Positions 52,437 to 64,000 of a DNA stretch of 64,000 nucleotides are shown here, piece after piece. The first letter of the stretch is position 1. Each line of letters begins with the position of its first letter. A model generated the notes under the pieces. That model did not search any database. It had not been told where the DNA came from and saw only the letters and a list, made by a program, of their open reading frames with translations. Source of the DNA: Pseudotabrizicola sp051200875 (GTDB lineage Bacteria > Pseudomonadota > Alphaproteobacteria > Rhodobacterales > Rhodobacteraceae); NCBI RefSeq assembly GCF_051200875.1, contig NZ_CP195191.1:2108001-2172000 (forward strand), given 5' to 3'. The position numbers were made by a program, and so were the translations under genes.

Positions 52437-53612
52437 TCAGGCGATGATCTTGGAGACAACGCCTGCGCCGACGGTGCGGCCGCCTTCGCGGATAGCGAAG
52501 CGCAGTTTTTCTTCCATGGCGATCGGCGCGATCAGTTCAACTTCGAACTTCAGGTTGTCGCCCGGCATCACCATTTCGGTGCCTTCCGGCAGCTTCACGG
52601 TGCCCGTCACGTCGGTCGTGCGGAAGTAGAACTGCGGACGGTAGTTCGCGAAGAACGGGGTGTGGCGGCCGCCTTCTTCCTTGGTCAGGATGTAGGCTTC
52701 TGCTTCGAACTTCGTGTGCGGGTTCACCGACTTCGGCTTGCACAGAACCTGACCACGCTCAACGCCTTCACGGTCGATGCCGCGCAGCAGAACGCCAACG
52801 TTGTCGCCAGCTTCGCCGCGATCCAGCAGCTTGCGGAACATTTCAACGCCGGTGCAGGTCGACTTCTTGGTGTCGCGGATGCCGACGATTTCAACTTCGT
52901 CGCCAACGTTGATCACGCCGCGCTCAACACGACCGGTCACAACGGTACCACGGCCCGAGATCGAGAACACGTCTTCGATCGGCATCAGGAACGGCTGGTC
53001 AACAGCGCGCTCCGGGGTCGGGATGTACTCATCAACGGCCTTCAGAAGCGCGCGGATCGAGGTTTCGCCGATTTCCGGACGCTCGCCGATCAGAGCCTGG
53101 TGAGCCGAGCCCTTGATGATCGGAATGTCGTCGCCGGGGTATTCGTAGGACGACAGAAGTTCGCGAACTTCCATCTCGACCAGTTCCAGCAGTTCTTCGT
53201 CGTCAACAAGGTCAACCTTGTTCATGTAGACGACCATGTACGGGATACCAACCTGACGGCCGAGCAGGATGTGCTCGCGGGTCTGCGGCATCGGGCCATC
53301 CGACGAAGCAACCACGAGGATCGCGCCGTCCATCTGGGCAGCACCGGTGATCATGTTCTTAACATAGTCGGCGTGGCCGGGGCAGTCGACGTGGGCGTAG
53401 TGACGGTTCTCGGTCTCGTATTCAACGTGAGCCGTCGAGATCGTGATCCCGCGGGCACGCTCTTCCGGCGCGCCGTCGATCTGGTCATAGGCCTTGAATT
53501 CGCCGAAATACTTCGTGATCGCCGCCGTCAGCGTCGTCTTGCCGTGGTCAACGTGGCCAATCGTGCCGATGTTGACGTGCGGCTTGTTACGTTCAAACTT
53601 TGCCTTTGCCAT
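52437..53612 (-). CDS. tuf: Translation elongation factor Tu
   Basis: A 391-residue EF-Tu that delivers aminoacyl-tRNA. G1 is GHVDHGKTTL (about 19-28), the switch region is ARGITISTAHVEYE, G3 is DCPGHAD, G4 is NKVD and domain III ends GRTVGAGVVSKIIA. The length is normal. Only one copy is in this window; many relatives carry a second tuf elsewhere. It lies 88 nt after fusA with tandem hairpins in the spacer. Confidence 0.98.
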   Translation of the reverse strand: MAKAKFERNKPHVNIGTIGHVDHGKTTLTAAITKYFGEFKAYDQIDGAPEERARGITISTAHVEYETENRHYAHVDCPGHADYVKNMITGAAQMDGAILVVASSDGPMPQTREHILLGRQVGIPYMVVYMNKVDLVDDEELLELVEMEVRELLSSYEYPGDDIPIIKGSAHQALIGERPEIGETSIRALLKAVDEYIPTPERAVDQPFLMPIEDVFSISGRGTVVTGRVERGVINVGDEVEIVGIRDTKKSTCTGVEMFRKLLDRGEAGDNVGVLLRGIDREGVERGQVLCKPKSVNPHTKFEAEAYILTKEEGGRHTPFFANYRPQFYFRTTDVTGTVKLPEGTEMVMPGDNLKFEVELIAPIAMEEKLRFAIREGGRTVGAGVVSKIIA

Positions 53613-53641
53613 TTGGCAAACTCCTTCATTCTGTTGGATGC

Positions 53642-53693
53642 GGTGGGATCTGGTCCCACCCTACGGGTTTGGTAGGGCGGGGTTTACCCCGCC
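53642..53693 (-). repeat. Three tandem hairpins between fusA and tuf
   Basis: Stems lie at 53642-53660 (7 bp, loop 5), 53659-53677 (6 bp, loop 7) and 53676-53693 (7 bp, loop TAAA). Neighbouring stems share two bases each, so the three compete at their junctions. The array starts 7 nt after the fusA stop on the minus strand. Confidence 0.7.
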
Positions 53694-53700
53694 GCACCGA

Positions 53701-55824
53701 TTAGGCGTATTTCTTCTGGATTTCCTGAGAGATGTTCTCAGGCACAGCGTCATAGTGGTCGAACTGCATGGTGAACACAGCGCGGCCCGACGACATCGAA
53801 CGCAGGTTGTTGATGTAGCCGAACATGTTTGCCAGCGGCACCATTGCGTTGATGACGTTCGCGTTGCCGCGGGTGTCCTGCCCCTGAACCATGCCACGAC
53901 GGCTGGTCAGGTCGCCGATGATCGAACCGGTGTATTCTTCCGGCGTGACCACTTCCACCTTCATGATCGGTTCCAGCAGTTTCGCGCCGGCCTTTTTCAG
54001 ACCATCACGCATAGCTGCACGGGTAGCGATTTCGAAGGCCAGAACCGACGAGTCGACGTCGTGGAAAGCGCCGTCGATCAGAGCGACTTTGAAGTCGATA
54101 ACCGGGAAGCCTGCCAGCGGGCCCGAGTCCATAACGGACTTGATGCCTTTTTCGACGCCGGGAATGTATTCCTTCGGCACCGCACCGCCCACAATCTTCG
54201 ACTCGAAGCTGTAGCCAACGCCCGGCTCCACGGGGTCGATCTGCAGCTTGACGCGGGCGAACTGGCCCGTACCACCGGTCTGCTTCTTGTGGGTGTAGTC
54301 GATCTCGGTCGCACGCGAGATGGTTTCGCGGTAAGCCACCTGAGGAGCACCGATATTCGCCTCGACCTTGAATTCACGCTTCATGCGGTCAACAAGGATG
54401 TCGAGGTGAAGTTCGCCCATGCCCTTCATGATAGTCTGACCCGATTCCAGATCGGTTTCGACGCGGAAGGACGGGTCTTCAGCAGCCAGACGAGCGAGCG
54501 CGAGGCCCATCTTTTCCTGGTCGGCTTTCGACTTCGGTTCCACGGCGATTTCGATCACCGGTTCCGGGAAGGTCATGGTTTCCAGAACGACCTGGTTGTT
54601 CGGGTCGCACAGCGTGTCACCAGTGGTGGTTTCTTTCAGACCGGCCAGAGCGATGATGTCGCCCGCGAAGGCTTCGTCGATTTCCTCGCGGTTGATGGCG
54701 TGCATCATCATCATACGGCCAACGCGCTCTTTGCGGCCCTTGGTCGAGTTGACCATCTGGTCGCCCTTCTTCAGCACGCCCGAATAGATGCGTGTGAAGG
54801 TCAGCGAGCCAACGAAGGGGTCGTTCATGATCTTGAACGCCAGAGCGGCGAAAGGCTGCGAGTCTTCGGCCGAACGCGGAATGTTCCGGGTTTCGGTCTC
54901 GTCGCCCGGTGCAAAGCCCATGTAGGCCGGCACGTCGAGAGGCGACGGCAGGTAGTCGATCACAGCGTTGAGCAGCGGCTGAACGCCCTTGTTCTTGAAG
55001 GCCGAACCGGCGGTGACCGGAACGAACGACATCGACAGGGTGCCCTTGCGGATCAGCTTGTGAAGCGTTTCCACGTCGGGTTCGTTGCCTTCCAGATAGG
55101 CTTCCATCGCCGCATCGTCTTGCTCGACAGCAAGCTCGACGAGGTTCGAACGCCATTCGTCAGCAACGTCCTTCAGCTCGGCGCGGATCGGCAGACGCTT
55201 CCACGAAGCGCCCAGATCTTCGCCCTGATAGACCCACTCTTCCATGGTCACGAGGTCAATGATGCCTTCCAGCTTGTCCTCGGCGCCGATCGGCAGAGCG
55301 ATCGGGCACGGGGTCGCGCCGGTGCGGTCCTTGATCATCTTGACGCACTTGAAGAAGTCAGCGCCGATCTTGTCCATCTTGTTGACGAACACGATACGCG
55401 GAACCTTGTAGCGGTCAGCCTGACGCCACACGGTTTCAGTCTGCGGTTCGACACCAGCGTTGGCGTCGAGCAAGCAGACTGCACCGTCAAGCACAGCCAG
55501 CGAACGTTCGACTTCAATGGTGAAGTCCACGTGGCCGGGGGTGTCGATGATGTTGAAGCGGTACTTCGTGTCCGAGGTGCCGGCTTCAGACGGGTCTTCC
55601 TGACGCTGCCAGAAGGTGGTCGTGGCAGCCGAAGTGATCGTGATCCCGCGTTCCTGCTCCTGCTCCATCCAGTCCATGGTCGCGGCGCCGTCATGGACTT
55701 CGCCGATCTTGTGGGACTTGCCGGTGTAGTAAAGGATACGCTCGGTCGTGGTGGTTTTGCCGGCATCGATGTGAGCCATGATGCCGAAGTTACGGTAGCG
55801 ATTAAGCGGATAGGCGCGTGCCAT
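53701..55824 (-). CDS. fusA: Translation elongation factor G
   Basis: A 707-residue EF-G that drives translocation. G1 is AHIDAGKTTTTERIL (about 17-31), then ERGITITSAATTTFW, DTPGHVDFTIEVERS, NKMDKIGADF and the domain II-V sequence including GMGELHLDILVDRM. The length is standard. It lies 12 nt after rpsG in the str-type block rpsL-rpsG-fusA-tuf. Confidence 0.98.
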   Translation of the reverse strand: MARAYPLNRYRNFGIMAHIDAGKTTTTERILYYTGKSHKIGEVHDGAATMDWMEQEQERGITITSAATTTFWQRQEDPSEAGTSDTKYRFNIIDTPGHVDFTIEVERSLAVLDGAVCLLDANAGVEPQTETVWRQADRYKVPRIVFVNKMDKIGADFFKCVKMIKDRTGATPCPIALPIGAEDKLEGIIDLVTMEEWVYQGEDLGASWKRLPIRAELKDVADEWRSNLVELAVEQDDAAMEAYLEGNEPDVETLHKLIRKGTLSMSFVPVTAGSAFKNKGVQPLLNAVIDYLPSPLDVPAYMGFAPGDETETRNIPRSAEDSQPFAALAFKIMNDPFVGSLTFTRIYSGVLKKGDQMVNSTKGRKERVGRMMMMHAINREEIDEAFAGDIIALAGLKETTTGDTLCDPNNQVVLETMTFPEPVIEIAVEPKSKADQEKMGLALARLAAEDPSFRVETDLESGQTIMKGMGELHLDILVDRMKREFKVEANIGAPQVAYRETISRATEIDYTHKKQTGGTGQFARVKLQIDPVEPGVGYSFESKIVGGAVPKEYIPGVEKGIKSVMDSGPLAGFPVIDFKVALIDGAFHDVDSSVLAFEIATRAAMRDGLKKAGAKLLEPIMKVEVVTPEEYTGSIIGDLTSRRGMVQGQDTRGNANVINAMVPLANMFGYINNLRSMSSGRAVFTMQFDHYDAVPENISQEIQKKYA

Positions 55825-55836
55825 AAATGTCGCTCC

Positions 55837-56307
55837 TTACCAGCGGTAGTGGCTGAACGCTTTGTTCGCGTCGGCCATCTTGTGGGTGTCTTCGCGCTTT
55901 TTCACAGCGGTACCGCGGTTGTTCACGGCATCGGCGAGTTCAGCGGCAAGACGCTCTTCCATGGTGTTTTCGTTGCGCTTGCGGGCGGCGGTGATCAGCC
56001 AGCGGATCGCAAGAGCTTCGCGGCGCTCGGTGCGCACTTCGACGGGAACCTGATAGGTTGCACCACCAACGCGACGCGAACGCACTTCGACGGAAGGCTT
56101 CACGTTGTCGAGAGCTTCGTGGAAGCACTCGATCGGTTCGCGCTTCAGACGGGTCTGAACGCGGTCAAGAGCGCCATAAACGATCGATTCTGCGACGGAT
56201 TTCTTTCCGTCCAGCATCAGGTTGTTCATGAACTTGGTCAGAACGCGGTCGCCATACTTGGCGTCCGGGAGAATTTCGCGCTTCTCTGCGGCGTGACGAC
56301 GGGACAT
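55837..56307 (-). CDS. rpsG: 30S ribosomal protein S7
   Basis: A 156-residue S7 with MSRRHAAEKREILPDAKYGD and VEVRSRRVGGATYQVPVEVR, ending with the basic helices through to HKMADANKAFSHYRW. It nucleates 30S head assembly. It lies 11 nt after rpsL. Confidence 0.98.
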   Translation of the reverse strand: MSRRHAAEKREILPDAKYGDRVLTKFMNNLMLDGKKSVAESIVYGALDRVQTRLKREPIECFHEALDNVKPSVEVRSRRVGGATYQVPVEVRTERREALAIRWLITAARKRNENTMEERLAAELADAVNNRGTAVKKREDTHKMADANKAFSHYRW

Positions 56308-56318
56308 CTCTTAAAACC

Positions 56319-56690
56319 TCACTTCGGACGCTTGGCGCCGTACTTCGAACGACGCTGACGACGATCTTTGACGCCCTGGGTATCCAGAACACCGCGCAGG
56401 ATGTGATAACGCACACCCGGAAGGTCTTTTACCCGGCCGCCACGGATCAGAACCACGGAGTGCTCCTGAAGGTTGTGCTTTTCACCGGGGATGTAGGAGA
56501 TGACCTCGAAGCCATTGGTCAGGCGCACTTTGGCAACCTTACGCATAGCCGAGTTCGGCTTCTTCGGGGTGGTGGTGTAAACGCGGGTGCAAACACCACG
56601 CTTCTGGGGGCAGGATTCCAAGTGCTGGGACTTGGACTTCCGCACATTCGCTTCCCGGGGCTTCCGGATCAGCTGTTGGATCGTCGGCAT
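56319..56690 (-). CDS. rpsL: 30S ribosomal protein S12
   Basis: A 123-residue S12 starting MPTIQQLIRKPREANVRKSK, with the decoding loop VYTTTPKKPNSAMRKVAKVR and the second loop HNLQEHSVVLIRGGRVKDLP. Lys43 in TPKKPNS and Lys88 before the DLPGVRYH segment are the wild-type, streptomycin-sensitive residues. The Asp before LPGVRYH is the usual methylthiolation site in E. coli. The frame is open further upstream but the family starts at 56690. It is the first gene of the whole ribosomal locus in this window. Confidence 0.98.
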   Translation of the reverse strand: MPTIQQLIRKPREANVRKSKSQHLESCPQKRGVCTRVYTTTPKKPNSAMRKVAKVRLTNGFEVISYIPGEKHNLQEHSVVLIRGGRVKDLPGVRYHILRGVLDTQGVKDRRQRRSKYGAKRPK

Positions 56691-56906
56691 GCACGTTCCT
56701 CGTGTTGCTCTGTCAATACTCGCCCCGAACCTCGGGACACCTCTTCTCGACGTGTGTCCTGCACGCATTGCAAAACACAAAACCGCAATCATCCCTTGCG
56801 GGGATGACGCGGTGGAATTCCAGAGGATCGGGGCCAAGGCCCGGATCGTGACCACATCAAGCATTATGACCCTTCAGGACGGACTCCGCCCTGTCAGGTA
56901 GGCGGG

Positions 56907-56935
56907 CGTATAGGGGGAGTCGCGGGCAATGTCAA
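56907..56935 (-). promoter_or_regulatory. Promoter of rpsL-rpsG-fusA-tuf
   Basis: On the minus strand a perfect TTGACA and TATACG are separated by exactly 17 nt. The predicted start lies about 210 nt before rpsL, giving a long leader that includes a 6-bp CATCCC/GGGATG hairpin. Confidence 0.8.
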
Positions 56936-56967
56936 CAAGCCGCCCCTGCCCCGAAGCACCGGCGGGG

Positions 56968-57858
56968 TTAAACCCGCGCGGGCAGTTGGCGGGTCTTCTT
57001 TAAGCGTTCCCGCCACAGGGTAAAGATGCCTGACGCGACGACCAGCGACGCACCGATCAGTGTCAGCCCATCCGGGAAATTGCCAAAGACGATCCAGCCC
57101 AAGGCGATGGCCCACAGAAGCGCGGTATAGCGGAAGGGTGCGATGAAACTGATGTCTCCGACCCGCATCACCATCACGGCAAACATGTAGCCGAACAAAA
57201 GGAAGAAGGCCGCTGTCACGACGAGCGTGGCCTGATGGCCGGTGACAGGGGACCAGCCTTGGGTTGCGGTCACAAGCCCCCCCATCGTCGTCACCGAAAT
57301 CGCGGCCCAGATCGCCACGTTCACGGACGGCACCTCACGCGACAGGAAGCGGGTGGAAAGGTCGCGGACCACGACAAAGGCGACCGAGATCAGGCCGAGG
57401 ATCGACCATATTTCGAACCCGTCGGGGCCGGGGCGGATGATGATCAGCACGCCAATGAAGCCCACGATGATTGCGGCCATGCGCCGCCAGCCGATCGTCT
57501 CTTTCAGGAACACCGCCGCCGCAAGGGTCACGGCCAGGGGCAAGGCCTGCAAGATCGCCGAGAGATTGGCCAAGGGCATGTGGACCAGCGCGGTCAGGAA
57601 AGTGGCAGTCGCGCCAAGTTCGGCCAAGGACCGGATCAGGATCACGATCCGGTCGCGACGGGGCAGGTTCCAGCGCAGGCTTTTCATCAGATAGCCCAGC
57701 ATCAAAAGGCCAAGCGTCGCAAGGATACCGCGCAGGAAGATGGCCTGAAACACCGGCATCTCTTGGGTCAGCGCCTTCATGGCGGTGTCATTAAGGGTAA
57801 AGGCCGCCATCGAGCCTGCCATGAAAAGCGCGCCGCGCGTATTGTCGGAAATCGCCAC
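56968..57858 (-). CDS. DMT superfamily transporter (EamA family)
   Basis: A 296-residue membrane protein with ten hydrophobic helices in two EamA repeats (about 1-140 and 150-285), for example LSAILQALPLAVTLAAAVFL before the first repeat ends and IAPFRYTALLWAIALGWIVF in the second. Members export amino acids or other small metabolites; the substrate is unknown. The GTG at 57858, with AGGGGG 4 nt upstream, gives the family length; an ATG at 57825 is an alternative. It lies upstream of the rpsL promoter and reads in the same direction. Confidence 0.85.
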   Translation of the reverse strand: MAISDNTRGALFMAGSMAAFTLNDTAMKALTQEMPVFQAIFLRGILATLGLLMLGYLMKSLRWNLPRRDRIVILIRSLAELGATATFLTALVHMPLANLSAILQALPLAVTLAAAVFLKETIGWRRMAAIIVGFIGVLIIIRPGPDGFEIWSILGLISVAFVVVRDLSTRFLSREVPSVNVAIWAAISVTTMGGLVTATQGWSPVTGHQATLVVTAAFFLLFGYMFAVMVMRVGDISFIAPFRYTALLWAIALGWIVFGNFPDGLTLIGASLVVASGIFTLWRERLKKTRQLPARV

Positions 57859-58012
57859 GATACCCCCTACCCTTTTCCCCTCCCATATCCCGCGGCGGGG
57901 CGTGGCGGAAGGGAAAGCCTGTGAGGGGTACAATTCCCACAAATCGGTCGTTCGCGAAGAGGACGCCTTTGGGGGGAAGGGCGGCCCGGGTTGTGACGGG
58001 CCGCAGATGTGT

Positions 58013-58315
58013 TCAGGCCAAATCATCCTTGGCCGCAATAAGGAAATGGAAGCTGGTCGAACTTTCGGTACGCGCCCGCAGATGCGGCAGATGTTCCGGA
58101 TCATTCATGAATGCGTCCGCCGCTTCTTGGGACGGCCATTCCAGAATGATCCGCAGGGCGGCTGGGCGGTCTTTGCCTTCTAACTGACGGTGGATGGCTG
58201 TCCGAGCCAAGTACTTGCCGCCATGCTTGGCCACCAATTTATTGGCCGTGGGCAGGTAATCCGGGATCCATCCATCGCTGCTTGGGGTGACTTCAAGATA
58301 GGAATAATAGGTCAT
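58013..58315 (-). CDS. DUF1330 family protein
   Basis: A 100-residue protein of the dimeric alpha-beta barrel type. It shows KLVAKHGGKYLARTAIHRQL, then RIILEWPSQEAADAFMNDPE, the pattern of DUF1330, whose function is unknown. It is divergent from the LysR gene, with 110-135 nt between them, an arrangement in which LysR proteins often control the neighbour. Confidence 0.85.
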   Translation of the reverse strand: MTYYSYLEVTPSSDGWIPDYLPTANKLVAKHGGKYLARTAIHRQLEGKDRPAALRIILEWPSQEAADAFMNDPEHLPHLRARTESSTSFHFLIAAKDDLA

Positions 58316-58367
58316 TGTCTGCGTTCCTGACGGTTTGATTACTCTGTGCAGGGGATATGAGACATTG

Positions 58368-58380
58368 TATTTTCAAAATA
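58368..58380. promoter_or_regulatory. Possible LysR operator between the DUF1330 and LysR genes
   Basis: TATTTT-C-AAAATA is a perfect 13-bp palindrome with a T-N11-A frame as in LysR boxes. A second element, CAGAATTCG, is repeated directly nearby (58388-58410). Confidence 0.45.
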
Positions 58381-58450
58381 AACGGCCAGAATTCGATTTC
58401 AGAATTCGGATTTTGAGGGAAATTAATAGATACCGAGGCGCTTCGCCTGT

Positions 58451-59329
58451 TTGGTACTGGCGGCTGAGCAGTTGAACATCAGTTCAGCCGGTCGTGCGCT
58501 AGGAATGGGGCCTGCGGTGGCTTCGGCGAAACTGGCCAAGCTTGAAGCGACGTTGAAGACCGAGCTTTTGCATCGTTCGACACGCAAGGTGACCCTCTCG
58601 ATTGATGGGGCAGCCTTTCTCCCCTATGCGAGGGAGATCATCGCGCAAGAAGATGCCGGGCGGGCGGCGCTTGGCTTGGATCGCGCCAAAATAGAGGGGA
58701 CGGTTCGGTTTGCGGCCCCTAGCACTTTTCCCCAGCTTTATCTGGTACCGCTCTTGCCAAAGCTGTTGGCGGCTTATCCCGGCCTTTCGCTGGATTTGCG
58801 GTTGTCTGACCTTCCCTTGAACACGGTTGAGGGAAGCTTTGATTTGGCCCTGCGGAGTGGAAAGGCACCGGACAGCGCCTTGAAGGGCCGTAAGCTGGCA
58901 AGCGACCGGCGGATCCTGGTCGCGTCACCGGCCTATCTTGCACGGCGAGGCACGCCGCAATCTCCCAAAGACTTGTCTGCACATGACTTGCTCGCCTTCC
59001 GGCGCAGCCGCGCCTATCCACTGCGGACGAAGGCGGGCTACGACGGTATCTTTGACCCTACTGGTCCGGACTGCCGGGTCGTGATGGATGATGGGGCAAG
59101 TCAGCGACTTGCCACCATCGCCGGGCTGGGGATTTCAATGAATTCGGTGTGGAGCGTTGCAGCGGAGATCAAGGCTGGCAGGCTGGTCCGCGTGCTTCCT
59201 GACCATATCGTCGACGACGAGGCCGAACTTTGGCTGGTCTATCCCAAGTCGAACATCCTATCGCCAAAGGTGCGGGTGCTGATTGATTTCCTTGTGGATT
59301 GGGCGCGAGAGTTGCCTGAACTGACTTGA
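58451..59329 (+). CDS. LysR family transcriptional regulator with a damaged 5' end
   Basis: A LysR-type regulator: the winged-helix region (ISSAGRALGMGPAVASAKLA, then LLHRSTRKVTLSIDGAAFLP) and the substrate domain (about 85-290, with the GTVRFAAPSTFPQLYLVP start) are complete. The N-terminus is not. The missing first helix residues DTEALRLF are encoded upstream in another frame (58429-58452), and removing one G at 58453-58454 would join them to VLAAEQLN. At the place where that frame should start there is ATA (58426), 5 nt after GAGGGA, instead of ATG. From the TTG at 58451 the protein would lack part of its first DNA-binding helix. It is either a recent pseudogene or an N-terminally shortened protein. 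Confidence 0.75.
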   Translation: MVLAAEQLNISSAGRALGMGPAVASAKLAKLEATLKTELLHRSTRKVTLSIDGAAFLPYAREIIAQEDAGRAALGLDRAKIEGTVRFAAPSTFPQLYLVPLLPKLLAAYPGLSLDLRLSDLPLNTVEGSFDLALRSGKAPDSALKGRKLASDRRILVASPAYLARRGTPQSPKDLSAHDLLAFRRSRAYPLRTKAGYDGIFDPTGPDCRVVMDDGASQRLATIAGLGISMNSVWSVAAEIKAGRLVRVLPDHIVDDEAELWLVYPKSNILSPKVRVLIDFLVDWARELPELT

Positions 59330-59401
59330 AAAAGGTTCAGAGCATTTTGCGGTTTGGACAGGCCGAAGCTCAGGGAAAAGACCAAACTCAAGATGCGCGG
59401 G

Positions 59402-59440
59402 AAAAGAAAACCCCCGCCTTTCGTGTGAAAGGCGGGGGTT
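59402..59440. terminator. Terminator of rpoBC, probably bidirectional
   Basis: A perfect 12-bp stem (CCCCCGCCTTTC and complement) with GTGT loop is followed on the minus strand by TTTTCTTTTC and on the plus strand by TTTCGGTTTT. It lies 25 nt after the rpoC stop and can also end the convergent LysR transcript. Confidence 0.93.
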
Positions 59441-59463
59441 TCGGTTTTCAGATCAGATCCGGA

Positions 59464-63708
<4,245 letters not shown>

Positions 63709-63754
63709 CTTGCGTCCTTAAATTGAGGGGCGGTTGAGGAGGGCGTGACCGCCC

Positions 63755-64000
63755 TCACTCCTCCTCCGCATCCAGGAGTTCCATGTTGAGGCCGAGGCCC
63801 CGCACTTCCTTGACAAGAACGTTGAACGATTCCGGCACGCCGGCTTCGAAATTGTCCTCGCCCTTGACGATCGACTCGTAGACCTTGGTCCGGCCTGCCA
63901 CGTCGTCCGACTTCACCGTCAGCATTTCCTGCAGGGTGTAGGCGGCGCCGTAAGCTTCCAGAGCCCAGACCTCCATCTCCCCCAGACGCTGACCACCGAA
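63755..64000 (-). CDS. rpoB: DNA-directed RNA polymerase subunit beta, 3' end only
   Basis: The last 81 codons of rpoB; the rest lies beyond the window end. The visible sequence, starting FGGQRLGEMEVWALEAYGAA and then YTLQEMLTVKSDDVAGRTKV, is the invariant C-terminal part of beta, ending LLDAEEE. The start is outside the window. Confidence 0.97.
   Translation of the reverse strand, partial: FGGQRLGEMEVWALEAYGAAYTLQEMLTVKSDDVAGRTKVYESIVKGEDNFEAGVPESFNVLVKEVRGLGLNMELLDAEEE

Noticed and set aside
53494..56358. A plus-strand open frame of about 950 codons antisense to fusA and rpsG
   Set aside because: Same cause: it is a shadow of highly biased codon use in fusA, with no recognisable motif.

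Overview
The window is chromosomal DNA of an alphaproteobacterium, almost certainly of the Rhodobacteraceae. Supporting signs are the bztABCD acidic amino acid transporter, the rpmH-rnpA-yidD / yidC / engB / argB neighbourhood, an ATP12-type F1 assembly factor, a DUF982 protein, and a secY-adk-rpsM-rpsK-rpoA-rplQ run without infA or rpmJ. Base composition is GC-rich and genes are tightly packed with many 1-4 bp overlaps. The genus cannot be fixed from this sequence.

Layout. 1-5.3 kb (+): an N-acyl-diaminopimelate-type aminotransferase, ftsK, a cold-shock protein and a DUF982 protein. 5.4-11.2 kb (-): a DUF6985 protein, an NAD(P)-binding oxidoreductase, a BrnA-like protein without a BrnT toxin, tRNA-Arg(ACG), a sensor histidine kinase, and a flavin disulfide-reductase-like enzyme with a TVP38 membrane protein. 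11.4-20.9 kb: rpmH-rnpA-yidD (+) faces yidC-MOSC-engB (-), followed by an EAL phosphodiesterase, ttcA, a DUF900 hydrolase, an SDR enzyme and argB. 21-23 kb (+): a sterol-desaturase-like protein, a QueG-like iron-sulfur protein and a SixA-like phosphatase. 23-28 kb (-): a decayed glycosyltransferase-like gene, then bztABCD. 28-34 kb: crcB-rluA-type-atp12 (-), a pyruvyltransferase-like protein (+), rarA and a Do-like protease (-).

34.4-56.9 kb (-) is one long translation and transcription locus: rpsL-rpsG-fusA-tuf-rpsJ-rplC-rplD-rplW, rplB-rpsS-rplV-rpsC-rplP, rpmC-rpsQ-rplN-rplX-rplE-rpsN-rpsH-rplF-rplR-rpsE-rpmD, rplO-secY-adk, and rpsM-rpsK-rpoA-rplQ. The window ends with an EamA transporter, a DUF1330 protein, a LysR regulator with a damaged 5' end, rpoC, and the 3' end of rpoB.

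The most notable feature is that this locus is broken in three places by non-ribosomal genes. An HNH nuclease gene on the opposite strand lies between rplW and rplB. A 2-oxoglutarate oxygenase and a CobT-like VWA protein lie between rplP and rpmC. An orphan ectoine synthase lies between rpmD and rplO. The ribosomal unit upstream of each break ends in a strong hairpin terminator. The ribosomal unit downstream of the rplP/rpmC break restarts at a readable sigma-70-like promoter, and a weaker candidate exists before rplO. Transcription therefore seems to have been re-punctuated around the inserts. The oxygenase lies directly behind the gene for L16, a known substrate of another bacterial ribosomal oxygenase, so a ribosome-modifying role is worth testing.
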